Part shown: piece after piece, positions 55,522 to 63,731 of the stretch
Numbering within the stretch: the first letter of the stretch is position 1
How the letters are laid out: the number at the start of each line of letters is the position of its first letter
DNA from: Geobacter sp. SVR
GTDB taxonomy: Bacteria; Desulfobacterota; Desulfuromonadia; Geobacterales; Pseudopelobacteraceae
Assembly (NCBI RefSeq): GCF_016865365.1
Contig: NZ_AP024469.1
Span: 4,122,501-4,186,500 of the forward strand
Direction: 5' to 3'
DNA length: 64,000 nt
The notes under the pieces: model-generated
Databases searched by the model: none
Told to the model about the DNA's origin: nothing
Seen by the model: the letters and a program-made list of their open reading frames with translations, nothing else
Translations under genes and position numbers: made by a program

Positions 55522-55662
55522 CCATGGCTTTTCCGTTTATAGGGACAAAATCGTCATCGCACGTGCAAGCAAACATGCGGTACATCACTCGAGAATCACG
55601 CTCGGATGAATGAGATGTGGAGTGGCGGTATACTTGTTTCAAGTGGGTTCTTACACGGAAGG
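55522..55662 (+). repeat. Duplicated intergenic segment, copy B (upstream of the DJ-1/PfpI gene)
   Basis: Counterpart of 54466-54610. It ends at the GGAAGGAGG ribosome binding site of the next gene and contains a TATACT box at 55629-55634, so it probably includes that gene's promoter. Confidence 0.7.
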
Positions 55663-55671
55663 AGGTTGGCT

Positions 55672-56364
55672 ATGAAGATCCTGATGGTTCTTACGTCGCA
55701 TGACCGGCTCGGCGATACTGGAAGGAAGACCGGCTTCTGGCTGGAAGAGTTTGCTGCTCCCTATTACCTGCTGAAGGACGCCGGAGCGGAAGTCGCGCTG
55801 GCCTCGCCCAAAGGGGGCCAACCACCGCTCGATCCGAAGAGCGAAGACCCCGATTTCCAGACCGAGGCAACCAAACGCTTTCGCACGGACAGCGCGGCTC
55901 AGGCAGAGCTTGCCGCCACGAGAAAGCTAGCCGACGCCTCCGCCGAAGATTTCGACGCGATCTTCTACCCCGGCGGACATGGCCCGATGTGGGACATGCC
56001 GGACAATGCGGCATCCATCGCGCTGATCGAAGCCTTTGTGAAAGCCGGCAAGCCGGTGGGTGCGGTATGTCACGCGCCTGTGGCGTTGGTCAATGTGCGC
56101 GGAAAGGATGGCGCGTACCTGATCAAAGGCAAGCGGGTGACCGGGTTCACCAACACGGAAGAAGAAGCAGTGGGCTTGACGACAGTCGTGCCTTTCCTGC
56201 TGGAAAACCGGCTCAAGGAGCGGGGCGGCGTTTTCAGCAAGGCTGCCGACTGGGCCCCCTATGTCCAGGTGGACGGGAAGCTTGTGACCGGCCAGAACCC
56301 GGCTTCTTCGGGGCCTGCGGCGGTGGAGTTGCTGAAGTTGTTGCGGTCTGTTGAGCCGATGTGA
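55672..56364 (+). CDS. DJ-1/PfpI-family protein (HSP31-like)
   Basis: 230 residues. The family start is ILMVLTSHDRLGDTGRKTGFWLEEFAAPYYLLKDAGAEVALASPKGG, the nucleophile elbow is GAVCHAPVAL (Cys about 129) with PGGHGPMWDMP (Glu/His region), and the end is TGQNPASSGPAAVELL. Members act as glyoxalases, deglycases or chaperones. ATG at 55672 follows AAGGAGG. Confidence 0.94.
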   Translation: MKILMVLTSHDRLGDTGRKTGFWLEEFAAPYYLLKDAGAEVALASPKGGQPPLDPKSEDPDFQTEATKRFRTDSAAQAELAATRKLADASAEDFDAIFYPGGHGPMWDMPDNAASIALIEAFVKAGKPVGAVCHAPVALVNVRGKDGAYLIKGKRVTGFTNTEEEAVGLTTVVPFLLENRLKERGGVFSKAADWAPYVQVDGKLVTGQNPASSGPAAVELLKLLRSVEPM

Positions 56365-56586
56365 ATGAAGGCAGATGATGGTTTAGTTCGTGGGTAGAGT
56401 TGCCGCGACACCGGGCGGAATTCCTTCAAATCCCAGCTTCTGTTCCAGCAGATAGGTTCATCTGCACGTCCAACATGGCTGGTCAGCAGGTGCAGTTTAT
56501 TTTTGGCTATCCTGATTTCTTTCCACCGGCAGTTTCAGGGGAGTCAGTAGGGGGCAATTTGATAATTTGAAAATGGGAGGCACTGA

Positions 56587-56682
56587 GATGTTGCTTGTTA
56601 TCTGTTGCTCGCCGATGCCCTGATTGCTGCCACTGCCCTGGCCACACGCGCGGCGGACATGCGTATTAAGAAGAGTGTATGA
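56587..56682 (+). pseudogene. Remnant of a VapC-like PIN-domain toxin
   Basis: The frame from 56587 to TGA at 56680-56682 reads LLLADALIAATALATRAADM. D-x-LIAATAL is the conserved third acidic block of VapC toxins. Everything upstream of this C-terminal end is missing, and no antitoxin is seen. The rest of the 56365-56859 gap has no gene. Confidence 0.5.
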
Positions 56683-56689
56683 AAATGCT

Positions 56690-56719
56690 TTGAAATTGGT
56701 GTGTTCTCAAGTGTATAAG
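56690..56719 (+). promoter_or_regulatory. Candidate promoter upstream of the STAND ATPase
   Basis: TTGAAA (56690-56695), 18 bases, TATAAG (56714-56719), about 140 bases before the ATPase ATG. It lies outside the candidate invertible segment. Confidence 0.4.
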
Positions 56720-56844
56720 TGATGCATAGTTGGTTGTGATTGAATAGTCGAGGCAGGGAACTCTCATGCTACGGCTGGTTTCGTGCGACGAGGGCTTGGA
56801 ACGAGCCGCGTTGGTTTGGGAGAGTTGAACATCTTAGGAACGAA

Positions 56845-56862
56845 GGATAACTAAAGATTATG
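56845..56862 (+). repeat. Inverted 18-base site, copy 1, at the start of the STAND ATPase
   Basis: GGATAACTAAAGATTATG, the last three bases being the ATPase start codon. An exact inverted copy is at 60406-60423. It contains ATAA and TTAT arms around the seven bases CTAAAGA, the kind of layout used by tyrosine recombinase core sites. Confidence 0.85.
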
Positions 56863-59331
56863 TTGCAAGCTCTGCTGCCATGCCAGGCTCCCATTGCAGA
56901 TGATATGCTGGCGCATTTAAAGGCATCTGACAAAAAAGTTGCGGTACTGAAAGGTTCTTCGGGAACTGGCAAGTCCTTTATAGCCAAGATGATAAGCGAG
57001 TACTGGACCAGGAACGGTAACAATTGCTGCCTGTACTTTACCGGCAACGTGATGTGCTCGACACGACCATTCGGGCTACTGGAAGATGTACTAAACTTCG
57101 AAATCAAAAACATGCAGACGATTGCTGAGGAAGGCGTTGTAGAAGCGGCAAAGGATGCTCCTTTTATAGGAAACACACTCTCGTTCCTTCTCAAAAAACG
57201 TGCTGAACAAGCTGGCGCGCAGTTTCCCACTGCCACAGGCTGCCCTGAGGCAGATATTGCAAGAAAAATGGCGTTCTTCATAGGACGGAAGAATCCACTT
57301 ATAATCTTAGACAATTTTCATTGGACAGATCGCAGCACCATGGATTTCTTCGCGACTCTGGTTCGTATTGGTTTCACAGAAGGAGGACTTTCCCTCCAGC
57401 ATGCTAAAATCATGATCGTTGCTACGCCCGCGCAGTCCGATGAGTTTGCCACAGATGCACTGCATGCTATTTCGTCCTATCCATCAGCTCAAACGTTTAC
57501 CACCAATGATGTCGGTATCGCTGATTTTAACCTCGCACTACGACACTTTGGTATTGCCGCCATCCCTGATAACACAGCAAACGCGCTGTACGCCATTACA
57601 TCAGGCCATTTAGAGATACTTAAGATGTTAGGCGAATATCTAAAAAACGGAGGACGTATAGAGCCTGCGGGATCAAAAAAGAACAGCTTCCTGGAATTTA
57701 TGCTAAAGGAGCGTTTGAGGCGGGAAGGAGTCCCGGGGAGCTATGTCTACGAGGTGTTGAAGACCGCTTCGGTAATTGGACTCTCTTTCGACTATGCGGA
57801 GATAGATTGCCTCACGAGGAAAAAAGATTTCTCCCTGTCACCTATTATTAAAAAAGCAAATGACCTTTCACTGATAAAGGAGGAATCAGGGCGGTATTAT
57901 TTCGCCCATGAAATCATCAAAGAAGTCTTCCAATGTAAGGCAGAAGGGAAAAGACATGAACTGATGCTGAGCTTCGTTAATTGCTTGCGCCTGTTGAAAC
58001 CTGCAGACCTGCCACGACGTGCGGATTTTGCCTTTGAAGCCGGGGCCGATCGTGATGCGCTGCATTACTATATCCTCAGTTGTCTTCAACTGCTAAGGGA
58101 TGGCAAGTCGATGTCACCCTTGGCGTCGAACCGGCTTTTGAGCTTGATAGAGCTTTACCCTGACGAGGCACTTTATTACCACTCGATGCGAAAGGGATAC
58201 GAGCTGTTTATAAGGAAGGACTATCCTAGCGCAATGAGCGCAATAGCTGCAATTGAAGAGGTGTACAGTGGAGCATTGAACGCCGAGAAGGACTACCTCT
58301 TCGCCCTATGCTCCTCAAAGTCCGCTGAGCGATCCAAAAAGATTGAGTCCATTCAGTTGCTTGAGTATTGGAATCTCTCCTCGTTTCAGGAGAGCGAGGG
58401 AGAGTTATGGAGTAGGCTCGCTGCTACCTTGCTGTCACTCTACGTCCACGTCGGTGACAATACAAAAGCAAGGCTCATCGAGAAGCAGATCATGCATTTC
58501 CTATCGAAGAGGCTAAAGTTCGACACCAATGCCGAAGTACAGATAAATATCATCCGAAGGAAGGCTAATGCAATTCACTCCCCTGAGGTTGCAACGTCAA
58601 GGACGGAGAAGAGCGTCGCCTTCTTTAGCAAACGCAACACGGTGGGGATACCTTTGTATCCCGTTCAACTTTACATGTCTCTTTCGAATCATTCTGGCAA
58701 TCTCACGACTCTCGGGCAGTTTACGGCAGCTTTTGAGACCGCAGGTAGAGCTTTGTCTCTTCTCACTACCATCCCGGAGGCAAACTTCCCGAGGGATGAG
58801 ATTCCGGCGAATAATTACGCTGTTGCTGGTTTCTATAGCGGGTTACTGGGCGCTAAAGAAGGAACCCTCATTTTGAAGCAAACGCTTCATTCATGCAACT
58901 TTTGCGACAACTTCATTCTTCGCAACAATCTGGGGGTGCTTTTGGCACTTCAGGGGCAGTTGAAAGAGGCTAAGGACGAGCTTACGGCTGCTTATCAAGA
59001 TCTCTGTTCGACTGATGGCGATGATTTTTTCGCGTATTACCTACTCAGTAATCTTGTCGGAGTAGAGGCAATAGGCGGAGATAAGATTTCTGCAAGAAAA
59101 TATTTTCTCTCTCTGCAGAATTTGCAGCCGGGCATCCTGTCTTGGGAACTGCCCCATCTGGAACTCAGATGCAGGCTGCTGGACTGGGCCATCGATAACG
59201 TGGAACCAAAGACCGGGCAGGAATGGATGCATGCCCTTTTTGCCATTGATGAGGATGGTCTCGGTCCCTCGTGGAAGTATCTAGGCTTGGGATTTATTAT
59301 GTCAGATCTCCAATTTTGGTCAGAGTCCTAG
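56860..59331 (+). CDS. STAND-type AAA ATPase with TPR-like C-terminus
   Basis: 823 residues. NTPase domain about 10-300: Walker A GSSGTGKS at 32-39 and Walker B LIILDNFHWTDRST, the form seen in MalT, AfsR and adenylate-cyclase-associated ATPases. A winged-helix-like region follows (SGRYYFAHEIIKEVF), then a long helical TPR-like half (about 440-820). No output domain (cyclase, kinase or LuxR) is attached at either end. Codon use is AT-richer than its neighbours; one counted line (57841-57900) is about 37% GC. It is convergent with the ATP-grasp gene, overlapping its end by 12 bases. Confidence 0.85.
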   Translation: MLQALLPCQAPIADDMLAHLKASDKKVAVLKGSSGTGKSFIAKMISEYWTRNGNNCCLYFTGNVMCSTRPFGLLEDVLNFEIKNMQTIAEEGVVEAAKDAPFIGNTLSFLLKKRAEQAGAQFPTATGCPEADIARKMAFFIGRKNPLIILDNFHWTDRSTMDFFATLVRIGFTEGGLSLQHAKIMIVATPAQSDEFATDALHAISSYPSAQTFTTNDVGIADFNLALRHFGIAAIPDNTANALYAITSGHLEILKMLGEYLKNGGRIEPAGSKKNSFLEFMLKERLRREGVPGSYVYEVLKTASVIGLSFDYAEIDCLTRKKDFSLSPIIKKANDLSLIKEESGRYYFAHEIIKEVFQCKAEGKRHELMLSFVNCLRLLKPADLPRRADFAFEAGADRDALHYYILSCLQLLRDGKSMSPLASNRLLSLIELYPDEALYYHSMRKGYELFIRKDYPSAMSAIAAIEEVYSGALNAEKDYLFALCSSKSAERSKKIESIQLLEYWNLSSFQESEGELWSRLAATLLSLYVHVGDNTKARLIEKQIMHFLSKRLKFDTNAEVQINIIRRKANAIHSPEVATSRTEKSVAFFSKRNTVGIPLYPVQLYMSLSNHSGNLTTLGQFTAAFETAGRALSLLTTIPEANFPRDEIPANNYAVAGFYSGLLGAKEGTLILKQTLHSCNFCDNFILRNNLGVLLALQGQLKEAKDELTAAYQDLCSTDGDDFFAYYLLSNLVGVEAIGGDKISARKYFLSLQNLQPGILSWELPHLELRCRLLDWAIDNVEPKTGQEWMHALFAIDEDGLGPSWKYLGLGFIMSDLQFWSES

Positions 59332-60408
59332 GATTCCGGCAGATGAAGCGGATAGTGCCAGCCACGTTCCCAAAAGATCTGCGTGGCGCAACGACAACTG
59401 ACTAAAGAGGAAGGAACAGGAGCTAAAGGTTGTGAGATGGGGATTGGTGGACACATCAGTAATGTAACTATCTCCGCCTTCTGTAATTCTGAAATCGATG
59501 CGTCCTATTGCAGTAATGCCAAGTATTTTGGCAGCATCGACTGCTGTAGAAATGACAGTTTCAGCGGCTGGGCCCTCATATTTGTAGAACTCGTAACTGT
59601 CGTTATAGACCCTGTCGTAGGTGAGTATCTTCTCGCCCAGGAGAGGGTTGCCGTCCAGCTGTATTCCGACTGGGAAAAAGGACAAGTAGTTCCTGTGGCA
59701 AAAGACAGGCACCTCCACTTCAAACCCTTCAATAAACTGCTGGACGGTGACAGGCTGCTGAAAGAGACTGCTCAGTGACTTGATCTGGCTATCCAGGTCA
59801 CGGCTATACTCGACTATAGAGGTCTCAGTGATCCCTATGCTGGCTGATTCATACGTTGGTTTTACTATGACCTTCATTCCTTCCCGAGGGGGGCTGGCGC
59901 CAGCCCAACCAGAGGTTTCGGAATAAAGCCAGCTTCCTGCAACTGAAAGGCCTAAAGCAGCGAGAATCTTGTTGTAGTGATACTTATGGCGGCAGAGGCT
60001 GACTACATACGGATTGGAGCCGGTGACTGAGATTCTATGGAGATTGCAGAAGGCCGGGATTAGTGACTTTCTTCCTGGACCAACCCCATTCTGAGCTGTG
60101 GTGTAGACAAGGTTAAATTTTTTCGCCTTGGACTTGAATCTTCCTGTTATGACGTCCATGATGAACTTGTCTTCATCGAGATATAGATCGGCGTAGATGC
60201 CCAAACTTCGTATAGCGTACAGAATTTCCTCGATCTCTCCTTCGGAGAAAAACTCGGTGTCGATGGAATGGGCGGCGTAATCGACGCCTTTCTCTGTCCC
60301 ACTTTTGGTATTTGCTACAACAGCTACCCTGAGGTCGGAGCTTATATTCTGTAGTTCTCTTAGATACCGTCTTATCACCTCTGAACCTGCAGGCACGGAA
60401 TCATCCAT
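59320..60408 (-). CDS. ATP-grasp protein related to D-alanine-D-alanine ligases
   Basis: 362 residues. Rossmann-like N-domain (LRVAVVANTK, FNLVYTTAQNGVGPGRKSLIPAFCNLHRISVTGSNPYVVSLCRHKYHYNKILAALG), ATP-grasp domain with MKVIVKPTYESASIGI, VTVQQFIEGFEVEVPVF, and the metal/ATP end IGRIDFRITEGGDSYITDVSTNPHLT. It would join a carboxylate to an amine with ATP; substrates are unknown and it is not a standard Ddl. It begins six bases after the recombinase stop and is AT-richer than it. Confidence 0.87.
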   Translation of the reverse strand: MDDSVPAGSEVIRRYLRELQNISSDLRVAVVANTKSGTEKGVDYAAHSIDTEFFSEGEIEEILYAIRSLGIYADLYLDEDKFIMDVITGRFKSKAKKFNLVYTTAQNGVGPGRKSLIPAFCNLHRISVTGSNPYVVSLCRHKYHYNKILAALGLSVAGSWLYSETSGWAGASPPREGMKVIVKPTYESASIGITETSIVEYSRDLDSQIKSLSSLFQQPVTVQQFIEGFEVEVPVFCHRNYLSFFPVGIQLDGNPLLGEKILTYDRVYNDSYEFYKYEGPAAETVISTAVDAAKILGITAIGRIDFRITEGGDSYITDVSTNPHLTTFSSCSFLFSQLSLRHADLLGTWLALSASSAGILGL

Positions 60409-60423
60409 AATCTTTAGTTATCC
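60406..60423 (-). repeat. Inverted 18-base site, copy 2, between recombinase stop and ATP-grasp start
   Basis: On the minus strand reads GGATAACTAAAGATTATG. It contains the recombinase stop (GAT AAC TAA) and the ATP-grasp ATG. Identical to copy 1 in opposite orientation, 3.5 kb away. Confidence 0.85.
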
Positions 60424-61373
60424 ACCATTCGCTCCCTCCCGAACCCCCTCCTCGGATGCCTGCTCTGCAAAGCCTGGCGCTGAAACTCCTCCGTCACCTG
60501 GGCATAGATCTGCGTGGTCGTGATTGAGCTATGGCCGAGAAAGGTCTGGATATAACGGATATCCACCCCGTTCTCCAGAAGCTGTGTAGCCACGGAATGG
60601 CGAAACATGTGGGGCGTGATCCTCTCCGGTATCTCTGCGTCCAGCACGTATTTCCTGAGCATGAACCTGACCGACTGTTCCGAGAAGCGTCGGCCGTCAC
60701 GGTTGATGAAGAACCACCCCGCCGTTTCGATTTCCCGGCGGTACAGGCCCGCATAGCAGGTCAAGGCACTCACGGTTTCTTCGCTGCACAGGGGAATGAT
60801 CCGCTCACGCGTCCCTTTACCCATGATCCGGACACTACCCCTCTGGAGATCGACGTCTTCTCCGCGCAGGCAGCATAGCTCAGCCACCCGCACCCCTGCT
60901 GAGAATAGCAGTTCGAGCACGGCGATATCACGCGCCAGGGTCCGTCTGTTGGGAACTCCAATTTTCAGGGTCTCATCTTGCAACGCATACATGGAGTCGA
61001 AGAGGTGGGCAATGTCGTGACGGGGTATGGTCCGGGGGAGGTGCTTGCCTTCCTTGATCCGGATCCGGATCTTGCGGAAGGGGTTGACGAGGATGATATC
61101 CTCAAATTCAAGCTGGTTGAAAAATGCCTTGAGGGTGGCGAGTTTGCGCTTGATGGTCTTGGGTTTGTTGCCGGTGGAGACGTGCTTGATGTAATCCCGC
61201 AGAATATGCTTGTCAATCAAGTCGATGCGGATGCCGGGGTATTCGCGGCCGAGGAATTCGGCGAACTGCCTGAGGTCGATCCGGTACGCCTTGATGGTCT
61301 TGTGATTCAGGTTCTTCTCGTATTGGCAGTGAAAGATGAACCCGTCAATATGCTCCTTCATGATATGCGTCAC
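60414..61373 (-). CDS. XerD-like tyrosine recombinase
   Basis: 319 residues. N-terminal SAM-like core-binding domain (about 5-90; FIFHCQYEKNLNHKTIKAYRIDLRQFAEFL) and catalytic domain with LLFSAGVRVAEL (Arg), a beta-hairpin Lys in MGKGTRERIIPL, HMFRHS, LGHSS and Tyr in TTTQIYAQV. All active-site residues are visible. GTG at 61373 follows AGGAGG by five bases; ATG at 61361 is the alternative. The GC content (about 60% in one counted line) is chromosomal, unlike the two downstream genes. Confidence 0.93.
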   Translation of the reverse strand: MTHIMKEHIDGFIFHCQYEKNLNHKTIKAYRIDLRQFAEFLGREYPGIRIDLIDKHILRDYIKHVSTGNKPKTIKRKLATLKAFFNQLEFEDIILVNPFRKIRIRIKEGKHLPRTIPRHDIAHLFDSMYALQDETLKIGVPNRRTLARDIAVLELLFSAGVRVAELCCLRGEDVDLQRGSVRIMGKGTRERIIPLCSEETVSALTCYAGLYRREIETAGWFFINRDGRRFSEQSVRFMLRKYVLDAEIPERITPHMFRHSVATQLLENGVDIRYIQTFLGHSSITTTQIYAQVTEEFQRQALQSRHPRRGFGRERMVDN

Positions 61374-61524
61374 TCGCTCCTCCTGTCCAATGTGGTGAGA
61401 CAAAGGAGCGAGTATATGCAGAAACGGTTGTTCCCTGCACCGCAGAAAGGACAGCGGTCAGATAATGTTAGCCCTTACTGTATAGAGACGACATAAGAAC
61501 TCGAACACACGATACATGACAAAA

Positions 61525-61566
61525 AAACAAAGGCCGCTTCGCGTCAGAAGCAGCCTTGTTTTTCTG
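61525..61566. terminator. Hairpin between the recombinase and the ZraP-like gene
   Basis: AAGGCCGCTTC/GAAGCAGCCTT with one mismatch around CGCGTCA-type loop bases, with A and T runs on either side. It resembles the AAGGCNGCTT hairpins at 31.38 and 40.06 kb. Confidence 0.55.
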
Positions 61567-61656
61567 CAGCTCTTATTGTGAATCAAACAGAAATCATAGC
61601 CCTCCACAGAAAGATCAGAATCAGGCCTTAGAAGAGAATCCCCAGCTCTGGAGCCA

Positions 61657-61962
61657 TTAGCTCCGGCTGCACGCAGGAATGCCGAACTTATCTGCCGATG
61701 ATTCGATGGTATCTTTCAGTTCCTTGATTTCAGCCTCCAGCGCACTGATCTTCTGCATATCCGGCCTGTCGTAGCCATACAGATTCCTCACTTGAATGTC
61801 CTTCTCCCTGATGGCGGTAGCAAGTGGAGACACCTCCTGCCTGAACTGCTGCATCACCTGATTCTCGACACACTTGTCGCACGCCTCGGCGGCGGTTGCC
61901 GAAAATGCACCAAATGCCAACAACCCCATTGCCAGTGTTCCAACGATCATTTTCCTTTTCAT
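61657..61962 (-). CDS. Small periplasmic protein, ZraP/CpxP-like
   Basis: 101 residues. A signal peptide (MIVGTLAMGLLAFGAFSATAAEA) and CDKC are followed by a helical pair: VSPLATAIREKDIQVRNLYGYDRPDMQKISALEAEIKELKDTIESSADKFGIP. Order and spacing match ZraP-type periplasmic metal-binding chaperones. ATG at 61962 follows AGGAGG. A sigma-54-type promoter lies 55 bases upstream and an NtrC-type regulator is encoded divergently, as in zraP-zraSR. Confidence 0.8.
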   Translation of the reverse strand: MKRKMIVGTLAMGLLAFGAFSATAAEACDKCVENQVMQQFRQEVSPLATAIREKDIQVRNLYGYDRPDMQKISALEAEIKELKDTIESSADKFGIPACSRS

Positions 61963-62016
61963 TGTATTTCCTCCTGTCTGATCTTGAGCTTCTATGCATG
62001 CTCTTGCTGTTTGAAT

Positions 62017-62032
62017 ATCAACTCCTGTGCCA
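62017..62032 (-). promoter_or_regulatory. Candidate sigma-54 promoter of the ZraP-like gene
   Basis: On the minus strand TGGCAC, five bases, TTGAT (consensus TGGCAC-N5-TTGCW). The -24 part is perfect; the -12 has A for C. Confidence 0.55.
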
Positions 62033-62256
62033 ATCCGCATATCGCAGCACAAACACCCGAAATAATTGGCCTTTAAGAGCAACATCCATTTTCGCAGGCA
62101 TGGATCATTACAGAAAATCCCACAACAGATCCTGAAGCGTTGCCCAATATGCTTCAATGCTGAATATCCTTCACATCCGACGAATATTCTCCACCCGACC
62201 TCCCCTTCCCGCATTCCCCTATCCCTCTTTGCGTGTAGAAACAAGAGGATACCATT

Positions 62257-62272
62257 TGGCATGTTTGTTGAT
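62257..62272 (+). promoter_or_regulatory. Candidate sigma-54 promoter of the response regulator gene
   Basis: TGGCAT, five bases, TTGAT, 64 bases before the ATG at 62336. Weaker than the divergent site, with the same -12 deviation. May allow autoregulation. Confidence 0.35.
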
Positions 62273-62335
62273 GAAACAGGTCAACGTCTGGGTAACCGGA
62301 GACGAGTCATGGCGACGCCATAAAGCGGAGAAGAG

Positions 62336-63691
62336 ATGAAACATAAGATCCTGATAATCGACGACGATTCTTCATTGCGGCGGGTGCTGGAGTACAACCT
62401 CCAGGAGGAGGGGTATGAGGTGCAGTCGGCCTCATCGGGTGAGGAGGGTCTTTACTGGCTGGGCCAATGCCAACCCGACCTCGTCATTACCGACATGAAA
62501 ATGACCGGCATGGATGGGCTGATGGTGCTCAAGTCGATCAAGGAACGTTGGCCGGAGACATTGGTGATCATCATAACCGCCTTCGGGACGATCGATGTGG
62601 CGGTGGCAGCCATGAAAGCCGGTGCATTCGACTACATCACCAAACCCTTCAACAGAGACGAACTGAGGTTGACGGTCCAAAGAGCCCTTCAGTTCAACGG
62701 ACTGGCTGAGGAAAACCGGCGGCTGAAACACGAACTGTCGGATAAGGCAGATCTTCGCAGCATGATCGGCTCATCGCGGGCAATGGAGAAGGTGTTCGAA
62801 CTTATCCGCAAAGTGGCCGACACGGAGGCATCGATCCTGATTACCGGCGAATCCGGCACGGGGAAAGAACTGGTGGCGCGCTCCATTCATGCCAGCAGTT
62901 CCCGCAGGGATGCACCGTTCATCGCCGTCAATTGCGCTGCGATTCCCCACAATTTGCTGGAAAGCGAACTTTTCGGCCATACAAAGGGGGCATTCACCGG
63001 TGCGGTCAAGAACAAGCCCGGCAAGTTTCAGTTGGCAGAGGGGGGCACGCTTTTCCTGGATGAGGTGGGAGAACTACCGCTCGAACTGCAGCCAAAACTG
63101 CTCAGGGCGCTGCAGGAAAAGGAGGTAGAGCCGATCGGGGGTACACAGGTACAAAAAGTCGATGTCCGCGTGGTATCAGCCACAAACCTGGACACCGAGA
63201 AAGCCTTGATCGAAGGGACATTCCGCGAGGATCTCTATTATCGCTTATCCGTTATTCCCGTCAGCCTGCCGGCGCTCCGCGAACGGCGCAACGACATCCC
63301 GCTGCTGATCAGGCATTTCTGTCACAAGCTGGGGGGCCAAAAGGTCACCTTCGACAAAGAGGCCCTTGACGTATTATGCGCCTATGCATGGCCCGGTAAC
63401 GTGCGTGAGCTGGAAAATACGGTCGAGCGGCTACTGATCATGCGAAACGAGGACAGGATCGAGCGTGCGGATCTGCCGGAAAAGTTCCATCAGAACGTTG
63501 CTGCCGGCGGTGCAGTCTTGACCCTGCCCGATGAGGGATATTCGCTCGAACAACTGGAGCGGGAAATCGTTGTTTCGGCCCTAGAACGGAACTCTTGGAA
63601 CCAGTCGTCCGCAGCCCGTTTTTTACGGATCCCGCGGCATACCCTTATTTACCGGATCGAAAAGTACGGCATTGCCCTGCCGGGCAGATAG
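62336..63691 (+). CDS. Sigma-54-dependent response regulator (NtrC/ZraR type)
   Basis: 451 residues. REC about 4-118 (IIDDDSSLRR; phospho-Asp about 53 in VITDMKMTG; Lys in YITKPF). AAA+ domain about 140-370 with Walker A GESGTGKE, the sigma-54 contact loop GAFTGA and GGTLFLDEVGELPLELQPKLLRALQEKEVEPIGG. Fis-type HTH about 405-448 (NQSSAARFLRIPRHTLIYRIEKYG). It activates sigma-54 promoters, probably that of the divergent ZraP-like gene. No partner kinase lies in the window. Confidence 0.96.
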   Translation: MKHKILIIDDDSSLRRVLEYNLQEEGYEVQSASSGEEGLYWLGQCQPDLVITDMKMTGMDGLMVLKSIKERWPETLVIIITAFGTIDVAVAAMKAGAFDYITKPFNRDELRLTVQRALQFNGLAEENRRLKHELSDKADLRSMIGSSRAMEKVFELIRKVADTEASILITGESGTGKELVARSIHASSSRRDAPFIAVNCAAIPHNLLESELFGHTKGAFTGAVKNKPGKFQLAEGGTLFLDEVGELPLELQPKLLRALQEKEVEPIGGTQVQKVDVRVVSATNLDTEKALIEGTFREDLYYRLSVIPVSLPALRERRNDIPLLIRHFCHKLGGQKVTFDKEALDVLCAYAWPGNVRELENTVERLLIMRNEDRIERADLPEKFHQNVAAGGAVLTLPDEGYSLEQLEREIVVSALERNSWNQSSAARFLRIPRHTLIYRIEKYGIALPGR

Positions 63692-63731
63692 CGGAGGGTA
63701 TTTGATGCGCCGTGTCCTTTGCCGTACCCTC

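Noticed and set aside
55406-55671. A c-di-GMP riboswitch between the PilZ and DJ-1/PfpI genes
   Set aside because: The conserved GEMM core is not present on either strand.
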